A stretch of 64,000 nucleotides of DNA from Sulfurimonas sp. (GCA_013791885.1 VMSZ01000034.1:33556-97555); one strand, 5' to 3'; counted from the first letter of the stretch, positions 36,088-45,979 are shown. A program made the numbers and translations. Notes: a model not told the origin generated them from the sequence alone.

Positions 36088-36917
36088 TATTTGATAGTTG
36101 CTTTTTTCTGTAATTCATCCATTTTAGTATTCATAACAGTTTTAAATTTTTCCATTTTAAGTCTTTGTTCAATAAATTGTTTCACTTCATCATAACTTCT
36201 TAGTGCCGGTGCTTTTTTATCTTCAAGATAAATTACATGGTAACCAAACTGCGTTTGAACTGGGGATGGAGTAACTGAACCAACTTTCATGCCGAATACG
36301 GCATCATTAAACGCAGGAACCATTTGTCCTTGAGTAAAATAACCCAAATCTCCGCCTTTTGGTCCGCTTGGTCCTGTTGATTTTGTTTTAGCAAGGTCAA
36401 TGAATTTCTCTTTAAGTTTATCGCCGGATAAAGATTTAACTTCTGCAATAACAGCTTCAGCTTCTTCTTGTGTTTTAAGCAAAATGTGACGAGCGTGTAC
36501 ACTCTCTTTCTCGTTGAATTCCTCTTTGTTGTTGTTATAGTAATCTTTTAAATCTTTATCAGCAACGCTAATGCCGTCAATAATCTTTTTTTGCCAAACT
36601 TGAATAGCTAGTTCTTTCTTCACTCTCTCTTGAACTTTGTCATACTCTTCTTTAAACTCTTTAGATGTTAAAACCCCCGTTTTTTTCGCATCATCATAGG
36701 CTAACTCTTTGCCTATCAACTGCTCCAAAACTTGTTGTCTGAACTGCGCTTGTTTCTCAGCTGGAACCTCATTAAATCTCCCCTGAGTAGCATTCATTAA
36801 TGCAGAATCCACATCATTTTGTGTTATTTCTGAACCATTTACAGTTACGAGAGTCTTTGCCCCTAGCATTGTAGTTGCCAATAAAATTGTCGAAAGTATA
36901 ATCTTTGCTTTTTTCAT
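36087..36917 (-). CDS. Periplasmic PpiC-type peptidyl-prolyl isomerase / chaperone (PEB4-like)
   Basis: A 276-residue exported chaperone. The signal peptide ends near residue 20 (MLGAKT). A SurA-like N-terminal helical domain (~25-140) precedes a parvulin domain (~140-240) with HARHILLKTQEEAE, GPSGPKGGDLGYF and GYHVIYLEDKKAP, then a C-terminal helix. It resembles Campylobacter PEB4/Cbf2, which helps outer-membrane proteins cross the periplasm. AAGGAAAATGA stands before the ATG. Confidence 0.92.
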   Translation of the reverse strand: MKKAKIILSTILLATTMLGAKTLVTVNGSEITQNDVDSALMNATQGRFNEVPAEKQAQFRQQVLEQLIGKELAYDDAKKTGVLTSKEFKEEYDKVQERVKKELAIQVWQKKIIDGISVADKDLKDYYNNNKEEFNEKESVHARHILLKTQEEAEAVIAEVKSLSGDKLKEKFIDLAKTKSTGPSGPKGGDLGYFTQGQMVPAFNDAVFGMKVGSVTPSPVQTQFGYHVIYLEDKKAPALRSYDEVKQFIEQRLKMEKFKTVMNTKMDELQKKATIK

Positions 36918-37002
36918 TCATTTTCCTTAGAATTTATCTGTTGTTTTAGAATTTTATAACTCTTATGTTAATAGTAAATAAACAGAAAGTCAGAAGTTTC
37001 TC

Positions 37003-38937
37003 TTAGGAACTTACTTTTAGATATTTATTTAAAATATTCTCTAGTTTTTGGCGTGTAAGCGGCTTAGAAAGGTAATCATCAAGTCCCTCTTGAAGCAATC
37101 TTTCTCTATCTCCCTGCATTGCCATAGCCGTTAGTGCAACAAAGGGTGTTTCGCCATTCGGACTAAGTGCTTCTTTAATCTCTTTGGTTGCTGCAATACC
37201 ATCTTTTTCGGGCATATCTATATCCATAAATACTATGTCGTATTTATTCTTTTTACATTTTTCAACGGCTTCAACGCCATTAGATGCCGTGGAAACTATA
37301 ACCCTGTATTCTTGAAGTAAAATCTGGATTAATCTTTGATTAATGAGATTATCCTCAACTACCAAAGCTGTAATATTGTCGCCTATACTGAGCTTGCGTT
37401 CTGCTTTTTGATTGCTTCCCAAATTTTGCATTGATTCAAGATGTTTTGCTACAGTACTTGGAAGCAACGGTTTTCTTATAACCTTATCCACAAGATGTGT
37501 CAGCTTTGTCTGAAGTTTTTGATCTTCATCTAAAAGAATGACAATTGGCGTTTTCTTAGAAAATGTTCCAAGCTTTAACATCCATGAAGAGTCACTCTGA
37601 TTTGCAATCAAATAAAGAACCTCAGCACCCTCATACACATCTTCATCCAGAACACTCGATTTCATAACATCGATGGCAAAAGAGCGCAGGTATGTAGTTA
37701 AAAAATTTGCTTCGTCTATTTTAGTCTGATCTAAAAGCAGTACTTTTACTTTTTGTTTTGACATCATCTTATATGATTGCCCGCGAGATGCTTTAAAATC
37801 CAATACAAAGTTGAAGTAACTTCCATGCCCTTCCTCACTCTGTATTCTCAGGTCTGAGCCCATAAGTTCAACAAGACCGTGTGCAAGACTGAGTCCGACT
37901 CCAAGTCTCTCATCTGCATGATCACCCGCATTAAAAGGTTCTGTAATAAGTCCTAAGCTTTGGCTGGATATGCCTTTTCCATTATCTTTGACACTAAAAC
38001 CAATACTGCAGTCACCGTTTATCTGTCTTTTTAAAAGCTTCACTTCAAAAATAACACGACCGCCTCTTGGTGTAAATTTAATAGCATTTTGCAGTAAAGA
38101 TGTCACTATCTGTTTTATTTTTACGACATCGCCATCAAGTTCTTCAGGTAACTTCGGGTCTATAAACGTCAATACTTTTATACCTTTTTCTCTCCCGCTC
38201 ATACAAAAATTGTAAGCTAGCTCTTCCATTTGAGGCAAAAGGTTAAACATAAGTTTTTCAAGCTTGAGTCTTCCTCCCTGAATTTGCGCGAGGTCTAAAA
38301 GTGTTTCAATATTTGTCATAAGATTTTTTGAAGATCTGTTTATCATCTCAACATATTCGCTCTGTTTTGTATCTAAAGATGTATGACTCATAAGCTCAAC
38401 GAAGCCTATTATTCCATTCATAGGAGTTCTGAACTCATGTCCGATATTTGCCAAAAATTTTGACTTAAGCCTCTCAATCTCTTGCGTTTTAAGCTCTGCT
38501 TTATGCAACTTTGTAACATCTTCAAGTTCTAAAATATAAATATCTTGTGACTGTCCATGAGTGTAGCATTTAGCATTTATATTTAAAATTTCTTCATTTT
38601 TATTTGCCAGACTGAGTAAATGTCCTTCTTTCTTATACTTTTTAAGATAATCCAGCCAGCTTTTATCATCCTGTGTAAATATCTCTTCGCTTTCTCTTAA
38701 AAAAAGTTCTCGTATACTCTCATGAGCAGCCCGAAATTCTTCTATGTTTTTATACTCAAAAGTTTGAAAAAACTTCTGATTTGCCCCTATAAAACCGTGA
38801 TATTTCGTAAAATACAAAATCATAGAATCACTTTTGTCAAGAACCTCTGCGAAAAGCTCTTTGGTAAAATAATGTGTAAAATCAGGTTTAGTCTCTACAT
38901 CTACTTTTGGTTTGGAAAAAAATGAAAAAAAGTTCAC
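37003..38937 (-). CDS. Hybrid sensor histidine kinase with C-terminal receiver
   Basis: A protein of about 644 residues without transmembrane helices. A PAS-like region (~25-150) leads to HisKA with phospho-accepting His in ANIGHEFRTPMNG and HATPase_c with QNAIKF, DNGKGIS and GVGLSLAHGL. A receiver-like segment without a clear phosphorylation site (~390-500) follows, then a true receiver with Asp in VFMDIDMPEKDG and Lys in LSKPL. GTG 38946 opens the frame, but GTG 38937 has GAGG eight bases upstream and is preferred. The cytosolic signal is unknown and no separate response regulator is adjacent. Confidence 0.9.
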   Translation of the reverse strand: MNFFSFFSKPKVDVETKPDFTHYFTKELFAEVLDKSDSMILYFTKYHGFIGANQKFFQTFEYKNIEEFRAAHESIRELFLRESEEIFTQDDKSWLDYLKKYKKEGHLLSLANKNEEILNINAKCYTHGQSQDIYILELEDVTKLHKAELKTQEIERLKSKFLANIGHEFRTPMNGIIGFVELMSHTSLDTKQSEYVEMINRSSKNLMTNIETLLDLAQIQGGRLKLEKLMFNLLPQMEELAYNFCMSGREKGIKVLTFIDPKLPEELDGDVVKIKQIVTSLLQNAIKFTPRGGRVIFEVKLLKRQINGDCSIGFSVKDNGKGISSQSLGLITEPFNAGDHADERLGVGLSLAHGLVELMGSDLRIQSEEGHGSYFNFVLDFKASRGQSYKMMSKQKVKVLLLDQTKIDEANFLTTYLRSFAIDVMKSSVLDEDVYEGAEVLYLIANQSDSSWMLKLGTFSKKTPIVILLDEDQKLQTKLTHLVDKVIRKPLLPSTVAKHLESMQNLGSNQKAERKLSIGDNITALVVEDNLINQRLIQILLQEYRVIVSTASNGVEAVEKCKKNKYDIVFMDIDMPEKDGIAATKEIKEALSPNGETPFVALTAMAMQGDRERLLQEGLDDYLSKPLTRQKLENILNKYLKVSS

Positions 38938-39023
38938 GTCACTCACCTCGTTAGAAAATTTTGATTTTGATTATAACACAGAAGAAGATAAAATTGCAGA
39001 ACTTCAATAAGATAGAGTAATAA

Positions 39024-39665
39024 ATGAAAAAAGCGACCAAAAAAGAGATTCATGAAATTCATCAGCTTTTTATAGAAAAATACAGTGATGCAGTCACGGA
39101 ACTTGAATATAGGAATGCTTATGAACTCGTTGTTGCCGTCGCTCTCTCAGCACAGTGCACAGACAAACGTGTCAATATGCTTACCCCTGAACTTTTTCAA
39201 AAGTACCCTTCTCCAAAAGAGTTGGCAAACGCAGACATTGCTGATGTTAAAAAAATTATCAACAGCTGTTCTTTTTTTAACAATAAGGCAAAAAATATTA
39301 TAGAGATGGCAAAGCGAGTCGTAGAGGTTTATAATGGAGAGATTCCTCTGAATGAGAAAGAGTTGCAAACACTCGCTGGAGTTGGGCAGAAAACTGCAAA
39401 TGTGGTCATGATAGAATACACAGGGGCAAACCTTATGGCCGTTGACACACATGTTTTTCGCGTTTCCCACCGACTTGGCTTAAGCGACGACACCACCGCA
39501 ATTAAAACCGAAGCAACTCTTGTTAAAAAATTTAAAAACAACCTGCATGCACTGCATCAGGGAATGGTTCTTTTTGGACGCTATATTTGCAAGGCAAAAA
39601 ACCCAATCTGTGAAGAGTGTTTTTTAACACAGTATTGTAAAACAAAAGAGAGTTTTAAGGTATAA
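39024..39665 (+). CDS. nth: Endonuclease III
   Basis: A 213-residue base-excision repair glycosylase/AP lyase for oxidised pyrimidines. The helix-hairpin-helix is LAGVGQKTANVV with the catalytic Lys; the catalytic Asp is in AVDTHVFR; the [4Fe-4S] cluster Cys pattern is in CKAKNPICEECFLTQYC. The length is normal. Its stop codon is part of the TATAAT that precedes the next gene. Confidence 0.96.
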   Translation: MKKATKKEIHEIHQLFIEKYSDAVTELEYRNAYELVVAVALSAQCTDKRVNMLTPELFQKYPSPKELANADIADVKKIINSCSFFNNKAKNIIEMAKRVVEVYNGEIPLNEKELQTLAGVGQKTANVVMIEYTGANLMAVDTHVFRVSHRLGLSDDTTAIKTEATLVKKFKNNLHALHQGMVLFGRYICKAKNPICEECFLTQYCKTKESFKV

Positions 39666-39672
39666 TTTTGGC

Positions 39673-39894
39673 ATGATTAAAATTATATTATTAACGATAA
39701 CTCTTCTTTTTGCCTCCGGCTGTATGAACAAAAATGGTATCTCATTAAAATATTACAGCGAATGTGAAGAGTACTATGACATGCAGGGCTATTACCACAA
39801 AAAATGTGGAGATGATGACATTGTCTCGTATGAGCAGATAAAAGAGGTTTTTAAAAAAGAGAAAGAGCCGGAAGTTCAAGAGAACGTCTGGTAA
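39673..39894 (+). CDS. Small lipoprotein
   Basis: A 73-residue lipoprotein: signal peptide with lipobox ASGC (Cys 17), then a polar domain with two further Cys (SECEEYY and KKCGDDD) that could form a disulfide, and an acidic tail. No known family. TATAAT (39661-39666) ends six bases before the ATG, so a leaderless mRNA is possible; AAGG 12 bases upstream could also serve if transcription reads through from nth. Confidence 0.7.
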   Translation: MIKIILLTITLLFASGCMNKNGISLKYYSECEEYYDMQGYYHKKCGDDDIVSYEQIKEVFKKEKEPEVQENVW

Positions 39895-39905
39895 GCTGTG
39901 TTTAA

Positions 39906-40613
39906 CTATTTTATAGCTATAAATGTGGCAAAATTTGCCCAGCGCAGCACCACTTCACAATGAGAAAATCCTGCTTTTAATGCCATTTTAATGTTTTCAT
40001 CTTCACTGTATGGAACTAAAACATTCTCCAAAGCTTCACGTTTTTGCATTATTTCATATTCTGAGTAACCCTGCTCTTTTTTAAAATCATAATAACACTC
40101 TATCAAATCTTTATTCAGCTTAGAGTGATGCGAAATTACTTTTTCACTAAAAAGAAAAACTCCCTCTTTTTTGAGCAGTGAGGCTATTTTTTTCACCAGT
40201 TCTTCACGCACAAGCGGACGAATAAACTGCAATGTGTAATTACTTATCATCACATCTGCTTCTTTGTAGTCATAACTTAAAATATCTGCGTTTAGCACTT
40301 CTATATCTGCACCGTAGGCCTCGCACTTTCTTCTTGCCTGGGCGAGCATCGCCTCAGAGTTATCTAAACCTATAAGCTGAGCATCCACCTGAAGTTTTCT
40401 GTGAATATTTAAAAGCATACTCGCGGTTGAACATCCAAGATCATACAAAACGCCGTCCTGCGTTAAATGTTTGAGTGCAAAAAACTCGGTAATTTTTTGC
40501 GACTCTTTATAAAAAGGAACACTGCGCGCGAGCATATCATCAAAGACTGCCGCGACCTCTTCATCAAACTCAAACTGTTTTTTTATCGGTTTTGTAAATA
40601 CTTTATCGTTCAT
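39906..40613 (-). CDS. cmoA: Carboxy-S-adenosyl-L-methionine synthase CmoA
   Basis: A 235-residue SAM-fold enzyme that makes carboxy-SAM from SAM and prephenate for cmo5U34 modification of tRNA. Marks are the [20 protein letters not shown] opening, [14 protein letters not shown] (SAM-binding) and [12 protein letters not shown]. CmoB is not in the window. AGGA lies before the ATG. It converges with the small lipoprotein gene with 11 bases between stops. Confidence 0.93.
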   Translation of the reverse strand: MNDKVFTKPIKKQFEFDEEVAAVFDDMLARSVPFYKESQKITEFFALKHLTQDGVLYDLGCSTASMLLNIHRKLQVDAQLIGLDNSEAMLAQARRKCEAYGADIEVLNADILSYDYKEADVMISNYTLQFIRPLVREELVKKIASLLKKEGVFLFSEKVISHHSKLNKDLIECYYDFKKEQGYSEYEIMQKREALENVLVPYSEDENIKMALKAGFSHCEVVLRWANFATFIAIK

Positions 40614-40683
40614 CGTTTTTCCTAATATGCAATTTTAACAAAATTGTTGTAATATGACTCCATAATTTAAAACAAGTGAAACT

Positions 40684-41028
40684 ATGCAACTTGACACACA
40701 AACCCTTATGATGATTTTCTTCGTACTTTTTCTTATTATAAGTATTTGGAAAATTTCTGCTTTTTTACCCAACAAAGTTTTGGCAGATGATGACACAACA
40801 GAGGCATCTCACGCGGAACTTCTTAGAATAATGCTCAAAGTAATAAAGAAGAGTGAAAATTTAAGTGAAAAAAAACTTTTTGAACTTATGAGAGAAGATG
40901 ATGAGTTTGACAAAAAGCATTTCTGGCGTTTTAATCAGAACAGACTGAAACATCTTTTAAATCAGTACTATTTAGAAAACACAAGTCTCAACTCTATAGA
41001 AGATATTCGTAAAAATTCAAAGGCATAA
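40684..41028 (+). CDS. Membrane-anchored hypothetical protein
   Basis: A 114-residue protein with one N-terminal membrane helix (MMIFFVLFLIISIWKISAFL) and a charged cytoplasmic or periplasmic helical tail. No family recognised. The stop codon lies within a hairpin shared with the convergent aldolase gene. Confidence 0.6.
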   Translation: MQLDTQTLMMIFFVLFLIISIWKISAFLPNKVLADDDTTEASHAELLRIMLKVIKKSENLSEKKLFELMREDDEFDKKHFWRFNQNRLKHLLNQYYLENTSLNSIEDIRKNSKA

Positions 41029-41039
41029 AAGCCTCTGAA
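41016..41039. terminator. Bidirectional hairpin between convergent genes
   Basis: TTCA-a-AGGC-ataaaa-GCCT-c-TGAA forms a stem that overlaps the stop of the membrane-anchored protein gene and ends beside the fba stop. Confidence 0.55.
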
Positions 41040-41040
41040 T

Positions 41041-42120
41041 TTAGTTTCTGCCTACTGCGTTTAGGTCTTTAAATGCCTGAACAACGCGAGCCACTAAAGT
41101 CTCTTGTCCTGCACGTAACCATTTTCTAGGGTCATAATATTTTTTATTCGGTTTATCGTCACCCTCTGGATTTCCGATTTGCCCTTGCATATACTCACGG
41201 TATTTTTCATAGTAATCTTTCGTACCTTCCCAAGCAGCCCACTGAGTATCTGTGTCGATGTTCATTTTAATAACACCATAACCGATTGCTTCAGTAATTT
41301 CAGAAGGTTCAGAACCTGAACCGCCGTGAAATACAAAGTTTACCGGTTTTGCAGCAGTTTTAAAATGCTCTTGAATGTACTTTTGAGAATTATCCAAAAT
41401 TTTTGGAGTCAATTTGACATTCCCCGGCTTATAAACGCCGTGAACATTTCCAAAAGAAGCAGCAATTGTAAAGTGTGGAGAGATTTCACTGAGCTCTTTG
41501 TAAGCAAGGGCAACATCTTCGGGCTGAGTATATAGAAGTGAGTTATCGATATCCGTATTGTCAACGCCGTCTTCTTCACCGCCGGTACAGCCAAGTTCAA
41601 TCTCGATGCTCATGCCGATTTTGTTCATACGCTCAAAATATGCCTTACATGTCTCGATGTTTTCCGACAAAGGCTCTTCAGAAAGGTCAAGCATATGAGA
41701 AGAAAAGAGAGGTTTTCCTTCTGATTTATAGTGCTTTTCACCAGCATCCAGAAGAGCGTCAATCCATGGAAGCAATTTTTTTGCAGCATGGTCTGTATGT
41801 AAGATAACAGGAACACCGTACGCCTCTGCCATCATGTGTGTATGAACAGCTCCAGAGACAGCACCGGCAATGGCTGCTTTTTCATTTTCATTACTTAAAC
41901 CTTTGCCTGCATAATACGAAGCCCCGCCGTTACTAAACTGAATAATTACAGGAGAGTTTACTTTTGCAGCAGCTTCCAAAACAGCGTTTATAGAGTCAGT
42001 TCCAACAACATTTACCGCAGGTATTGCAAAACCATTCTCTTTTGCATGATTATAAACTTTTTGCACATCTTCGCCAAAAAGAACACCGGGTTTTACTATG
42101 TCTAAAATGCCTTTACTCAT
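41041..42120 (-). CDS. fba: Class II fructose-bisphosphate aldolase
   Basis: A 359-residue zinc aldolase cleaving fructose 1,6-bisphosphate. Zinc and active-site marks are VILHTDHAAKK, EIELGCTGGEEDGVDN, FGNVHGVYKPG, VFHGGSGS and MNIDTDTQWA. Its length and the C-terminal YYDPRKWLRAGQ fit the class IIA (E. coli FbaA) branch. AGGAATTGGT precedes the ATG. Together with pfkA it serves glycolysis or gluconeogenesis. Confidence 0.97.
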   Translation of the reverse strand: MSKGILDIVKPGVLFGEDVQKVYNHAKENGFAIPAVNVVGTDSINAVLEAAAKVNSPVIIQFSNGGASYYAGKGLSNENEKAAIAGAVSGAVHTHMMAEAYGVPVILHTDHAAKKLLPWIDALLDAGEKHYKSEGKPLFSSHMLDLSEEPLSENIETCKAYFERMNKIGMSIEIELGCTGGEEDGVDNTDIDNSLLYTQPEDVALAYKELSEISPHFTIAASFGNVHGVYKPGNVKLTPKILDNSQKYIQEHFKTAAKPVNFVFHGGSGSEPSEITEAIGYGVIKMNIDTDTQWAAWEGTKDYYEKYREYMQGQIGNPEGDDKPNKKYYDPRKWLRAGQETLVARVVQAFKDLNAVGRN

Positions 42121-42260
42121 ACCAATTCCTATATAATTTGATTTAGGAATTATAATACAGGCTACATTTAAAAGAACTTTTTTTAAAAATTATTTTTCAA
42201 AATCCTTCCTCAATGCTTTTTATGATAAAATAATGATAAATATACTCCCATAGAGATGCA

Positions 42261-42917
42261 ATGAATGAAAAAGAGAAGGTAGAAATTTTGACTGATATCG
42301 TTTTGATCGATATCATAAATTTTTCAAAATTAAAATCAGCACAACAGCTTGAAATTATTAGTTTTTTGACCAAAAGTTATAAAAAAATGATAGATAAAAT
42401 CTTGGCAAAGTCAGGTCTGCCGCTTGGCAGGCTTATTCATGGTTTTATCTCAACGGGTGATGGTTTTTATACAATTTTAAATCCAAGGCTTAAAGGTTTT
42501 GGCGCTATTCTAGGACTTAGTTTTAATCATTTTTCTGATCATATAGCCAAAAAATATCCCTATTTTGAAGGGATTAGAATTTCTGTGCATACCGGAGTTA
42601 TGGCAGAATTTACAGATATTCTTGGTAATACAAACTATATAGGTCAAGGCTTAAACGATTGTGCGAGATATCTTGAGATGAAAGACTATGCGATTTCAAC
42701 GGTAATTATCTCAGATGCTGCTATGGAATATCTGAAAAAATTTTTAACTATGCACCCCGATTTTAGTCATCTTTTAGCTGAAAGAGAATTTAAACGCTCA
42801 AGTGCGTACACCTTTCACGACAAGCATGGCATAGAAAAAATAGGATATCTTATTTGGTTAAGAAAGGCTGGTATAATAAGCCCTCCGAATATAAATTTTA
42901 ACTCATTAATACAATAA
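42261..42917 (+). CDS. Class III nucleotide-cyclase-like protein
   Basis: A 218-residue soluble protein with the layout of a class III adenylate/guanylate cyclase homology domain. VLIDIINFSKL holds the first metal Asp, STGDGFYTIL the second, IRISVHTGVMAE the following strand, and NYIGQGLNDCARYLEM matches the GxxVNxAxR segment with the usual Arg. The substrate-specifying Lys/Asp pair cannot be placed with certainty. It may be a minimal cyclase or a degenerate regulator. The next gene, a coiled-coil protein, follows after 20 bases. Confidence 0.7.
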   Translation: MNEKEKVEILTDIVLIDIINFSKLKSAQQLEIISFLTKSYKKMIDKILAKSGLPLGRLIHGFISTGDGFYTILNPRLKGFGAILGLSFNHFSDHIAKKYPYFEGIRISVHTGVMAEFTDILGNTNYIGQGLNDCARYLEMKDYAISTVIISDAAMEYLKKFLTMHPDFSHLLAEREFKRSSAYTFHDKHGIEKIGYLIWLRKAGIISPPNINFNSLIQ

Positions 42918-42937
42918 ATAATATTTAAGGATAGAAG

Positions 42938-43645
42938 ATGCGACTTACAATAGATCAATACTCGCAACATTTCAAAATGTCAAAAGAGATGATACAATCA
43001 AAGTTACGAGCAAAAAAACTTAATTACATTATAGAAAATTCCCAAACTTATATTATCGTGACTCAGGATGCCATGAAAAACGCAAAATCTCCGCAAGAAG
43101 AGACAAAAACTATAGCCCATGTGCAGGCACAAACGCAGCCTAGTCATGCTGTTGCCAAGCCAAAAGCAACTGTCGGAGCTGTTCTATCACTCTACCAAAG
43201 AGAAAATAGACACCTTAAAGATAAAATCTTAAAGCTCGAAGATAAAATCGACCAACTCATAGCAGACAAAGAAAAAATGCTGCGTGATGAAAGAGACAAA
43301 ATTGAACAGCTGTACCATACAAAAGATGAACAGCTTAAAAATATTCTTGAACTTATCAATAAAAAGATGATGCTGGAAAACTCTAGATTTGAAACCATTC
43401 ATGAGGTTGAAAGCATAGAGGAAGCCCAAGAAACAAAAAATGAAATTTCTGAACCTGAACATGAAAAGACATTTGTTGAACTAAAAGAGTACCTCAAATG
43501 TTTAGACATAAAGTCTTACCAGAAAAAAAACATTAAAAAAAGATTTTTAGATGCTTACCATAGCGACATTAGAATCATTCAAAGAAACGGAAAACTTTTC
43601 CTTGATTTGGCACGTTATGACTACACGGATCTACTCAAACACTAA
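42938..43645 (+). CDS. HTH-like / coiled-coil hypothetical protein
   Basis: A 235-residue protein. The N-terminal 45 residues (TIDQYSQHFKMSKEMIQSKL) look like a helix-turn-helix or MerR-type segment, followed by a Gln/Ala-rich linker and a long coiled coil (~85-150, HLKDKILKLEDKIDQLIADK). The C-terminal globular piece has KSYQKKNIKKRFLDAY. It may belong to the DUF3972 group of Campylobacterota proteins; I am not certain. AAGGATAG precedes the ATG. Probably cotranscribed with the cyclase-like gene. Confidence 0.6.
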   Translation: MRLTIDQYSQHFKMSKEMIQSKLRAKKLNYIIENSQTYIIVTQDAMKNAKSPQEETKTIAHVQAQTQPSHAVAKPKATVGAVLSLYQRENRHLKDKILKLEDKIDQLIADKEKMLRDERDKIEQLYHTKDEQLKNILELINKKMMLENSRFETIHEVESIEEAQETKNEISEPEHEKTFVELKEYLKCLDIKSYQKKNIKKRFLDAYHSDIRIIQRNGKLFLDLARYDYTDLLKH

Positions 43646-43741
43646 CTGTCTCTTTCTTCTTTAAAACGCAGACAACACATCAGATATTAATTGTTAAAAT
43701 ATCATGATGTTTGCTGTATAATCACGCAAATTTTTTAGCGA

Positions 43742-45670
43742 ATGGTTCCCATGAATATTACATTTAAAAAGCGTCTCTTTATTGCTCTTAGTTATTTTTT
43801 AGCCTTTATTTTTCTTTTTGGATTTTGGACTCTTTTAAACAAGGGAACAACTCTTGCAGAACCTTATAAAGGAAATGAAAAACTCCAAAGTGCTTCCTAT
43901 GCCCCTTTTAAATACGACGAGTCTCCTATGGACTTACAAAGTGGCTTTAAAATACCCCAAGAACGAATAGATGAAGATTTAAAACTCCTCTCAGAGCATT
44001 TTGAGAGCATCCGAATCTACTCAGTTGTAGGACTCGAAGCTGTACCAAAGTATGCAAGAAAGCATGGACTCAAAGTTATGCTTGGAATCTGGATAGGTGC
44101 TGATGACGTCCTCAACCAAAAAGAGATACATACAGCTATTAGACTCTCTAAAGAGTACGGAGATGTTATTTCATCTGTAGTTGTCGGAAATGAAGTACTT
44201 CTGCGCCGCGAACTCAGCAGTACAAAACTTGCCGGCTACATTCAACAGGTAAAACAAGCACTTCCTGATACAAAAATCACCTATGCTGATGTTTGGGAGT
44301 TTTGGCTTAAAAACCCTGAACTCTCCAGTCAGGTTGATTTTGTAACAATACACATCCTCCCATATTGGGAAGATATTCCCGTATCTGTTGAAGATGCTCT
44401 GACTCATGTCGCACAAACACGTTCAGAAGTTGGCGCTATTTTACAAAACAAAGAGATTCTCATAGGCGAAACAGGGTGGCCTTCTGAGGGCAAAATGCGC
44501 GGTTCATCTTCTGCCACACCTTTTGCACAGGCTGCTTACATGAGAGGATTTTTAGAACTAGCCCAGCAAAACAACTGGAACTATAATCTTATAGAAGCGT
44601 TTGATCAACCATGGAAAAGAGTAAGCGAAGGAGCTGTTGGAGGTTATTGGGGTATTTATGACAAAGATGCGCAAGATAAAAATGTTTTTTTTGGCGAAGT
44701 GAGAGATTTCAAAAATTATCAAACACTCTTTCTGTTAAGCAGCTTTATTTTAGCCTTAGCAATGCTTATACAGCTACAAAAGCAAATCCTCTCGTTCAAA
44801 CTTATATCCTATGCTTTTATTTCAAGTATTTTACTGGCTTTACAGTTTAATCAGTACCAGATTGCTCCTAAAGATTATGTTGACTGTTTAAGAATTTTGA
44901 CTCTTTATTTTGCCTTTACACTGCTTTACATTGAGGTGCTACTACAATATTGCAACGTAAAATTTCACGAAAAATGGACAAAAACAGCCCTGAATATTTC
45001 AGTGTTTATGTTCTTGATTGAATCACTTTATCTGGTTCTTGATGGCAGATATAGAAGTTTTGAATTCTACGGCGCTGCGTTTATGCTTCTCTCATTTTTT
45101 GTTTTACTGAGCAATAAACAAAAAAGTGTCATCAAAACACCCTTTATCAAATTTTCTGCCATAACTATTTTTATGTTGGCGATTGCTCTTGTTTTTATTG
45201 AAGGCATTGAAAATTTTCAAGCACTTATTTATGCACTCTTGTCCATTGGGTTTGCGGCCATACTATTTCAACACTCACGACATGAGCAGATACAATTCAT
45301 CTACAAACCAATTCTTTTTACTATCACTGTCTCTATACTAATTCTCCTATGGAGAAATGAATTTTTTACAAACGCAGAGTATGTTCTCATCTGCGAAAAT
45401 CATGCAAACAATATTCAGTGCATCCTGAGAAATTTTATAGGAGTACTTTTAACTCTCAAAGCTTTAGGTTATGCATCACTTGCGTTTGCTCTTCTTTTTG
45501 GAATATTTCAAAAGAGTCTTTTAGGATACATTGCCATTTTTTCAAGCATGGCAGCCATCTTGTTTTTTAATGCAAACCTCGGTGTAATTACTCTTGTCTT
45601 TGTATTCATGATTTTTATTATTAAAGAAAAAAAACTCACCTTCAAAACTAATTTTTTAGCTCCCAAGTAA
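43742..45670 (+). CDS. GH17-like glycoside hydrolase domain with C-terminal polytopic membrane domain
   Basis: A 642-residue membrane protein. One N-terminal helix leads to an extracytoplasmic domain (~45-320) resembling GH17 / exo-beta-1,3-glucanase: SIRIYSVVGLEAVPKYAR, VVVGNEVLLRREL with the acid/base Glu, and LIGETGWPSEG with the nucleophile Glu, then FEAFDQPWK-like aromatic sites. About eight transmembrane helices follow (~325-635). Related domains occur in beta-glucan-remodelling proteins such as NdvB, but here no glycosyltransferase is fused. A TATAAT is at 43716-43721. ATG 43742 or 43751 could be the start; neither has a good ribosome-binding site. Confidence 0.75.
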   Translation: MVPMNITFKKRLFIALSYFLAFIFLFGFWTLLNKGTTLAEPYKGNEKLQSASYAPFKYDESPMDLQSGFKIPQERIDEDLKLLSEHFESIRIYSVVGLEAVPKYARKHGLKVMLGIWIGADDVLNQKEIHTAIRLSKEYGDVISSVVVGNEVLLRRELSSTKLAGYIQQVKQALPDTKITYADVWEFWLKNPELSSQVDFVTIHILPYWEDIPVSVEDALTHVAQTRSEVGAILQNKEILIGETGWPSEGKMRGSSSATPFAQAAYMRGFLELAQQNNWNYNLIEAFDQPWKRVSEGAVGGYWGIYDKDAQDKNVFFGEVRDFKNYQTLFLLSSFILALAMLIQLQKQILSFKLISYAFISSILLALQFNQYQIAPKDYVDCLRILTLYFAFTLLYIEVLLQYCNVKFHEKWTKTALNISVFMFLIESLYLVLDGRYRSFEFYGAAFMLLSFFVLLSNKQKSVIKTPFIKFSAITIFMLAIALVFIEGIENFQALIYALLSIGFAAILFQHSRHEQIQFIYKPILFTITVSILILLWRNEFFTNAEYVLICENHANNIQCILRNFIGVLLTLKALGYASLAFALLFGIFQKSLLGYIAIFSSMAAILFFNANLGVITLVFVFMIFIIKEKKLTFKTNFLAPK

Positions 45671-45979
45671 CTTTTAACTTCTGCTGTTCCCTCAGCAGTT
45701 GCTTAACATTCTTTTTTTTAAATACTTCCAACACAGTTTATTTCTCCAATTAAGTTCCTTAATCCTTCTAAATTCTTCATGTCATAAATTCCATACAATC
45801 AGTCAAAGCTTATTCTCATAAAAAATAAACACGGTTTATCGTGTTATTTACACAATATATAAATCTATATAATATTTTAATATTATATTTAATAGTATAA
45901 ATACAATATTAAATACTGTATTTACAAATTTTAATTAATTTATATGTATATTTAAGTATTTTATCCGTATAATATTCGA
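45671..45979. promoter_or_regulatory. 309-bp AT-rich control region before the small HTH gene
   Basis: No gene seen. It contains AACACG-gtttat-CGTGTT (45828-45845), a long run of A/T only from about 45850, the perfect 15-base palindrome TAAATAC-T-GTATTTA (45910-45924) with a related ATAAATAC half-site just upstream, and TATAAT at 45968-45973. The palindrome is a candidate operator for the HTH protein encoded next. Confidence 0.6.
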
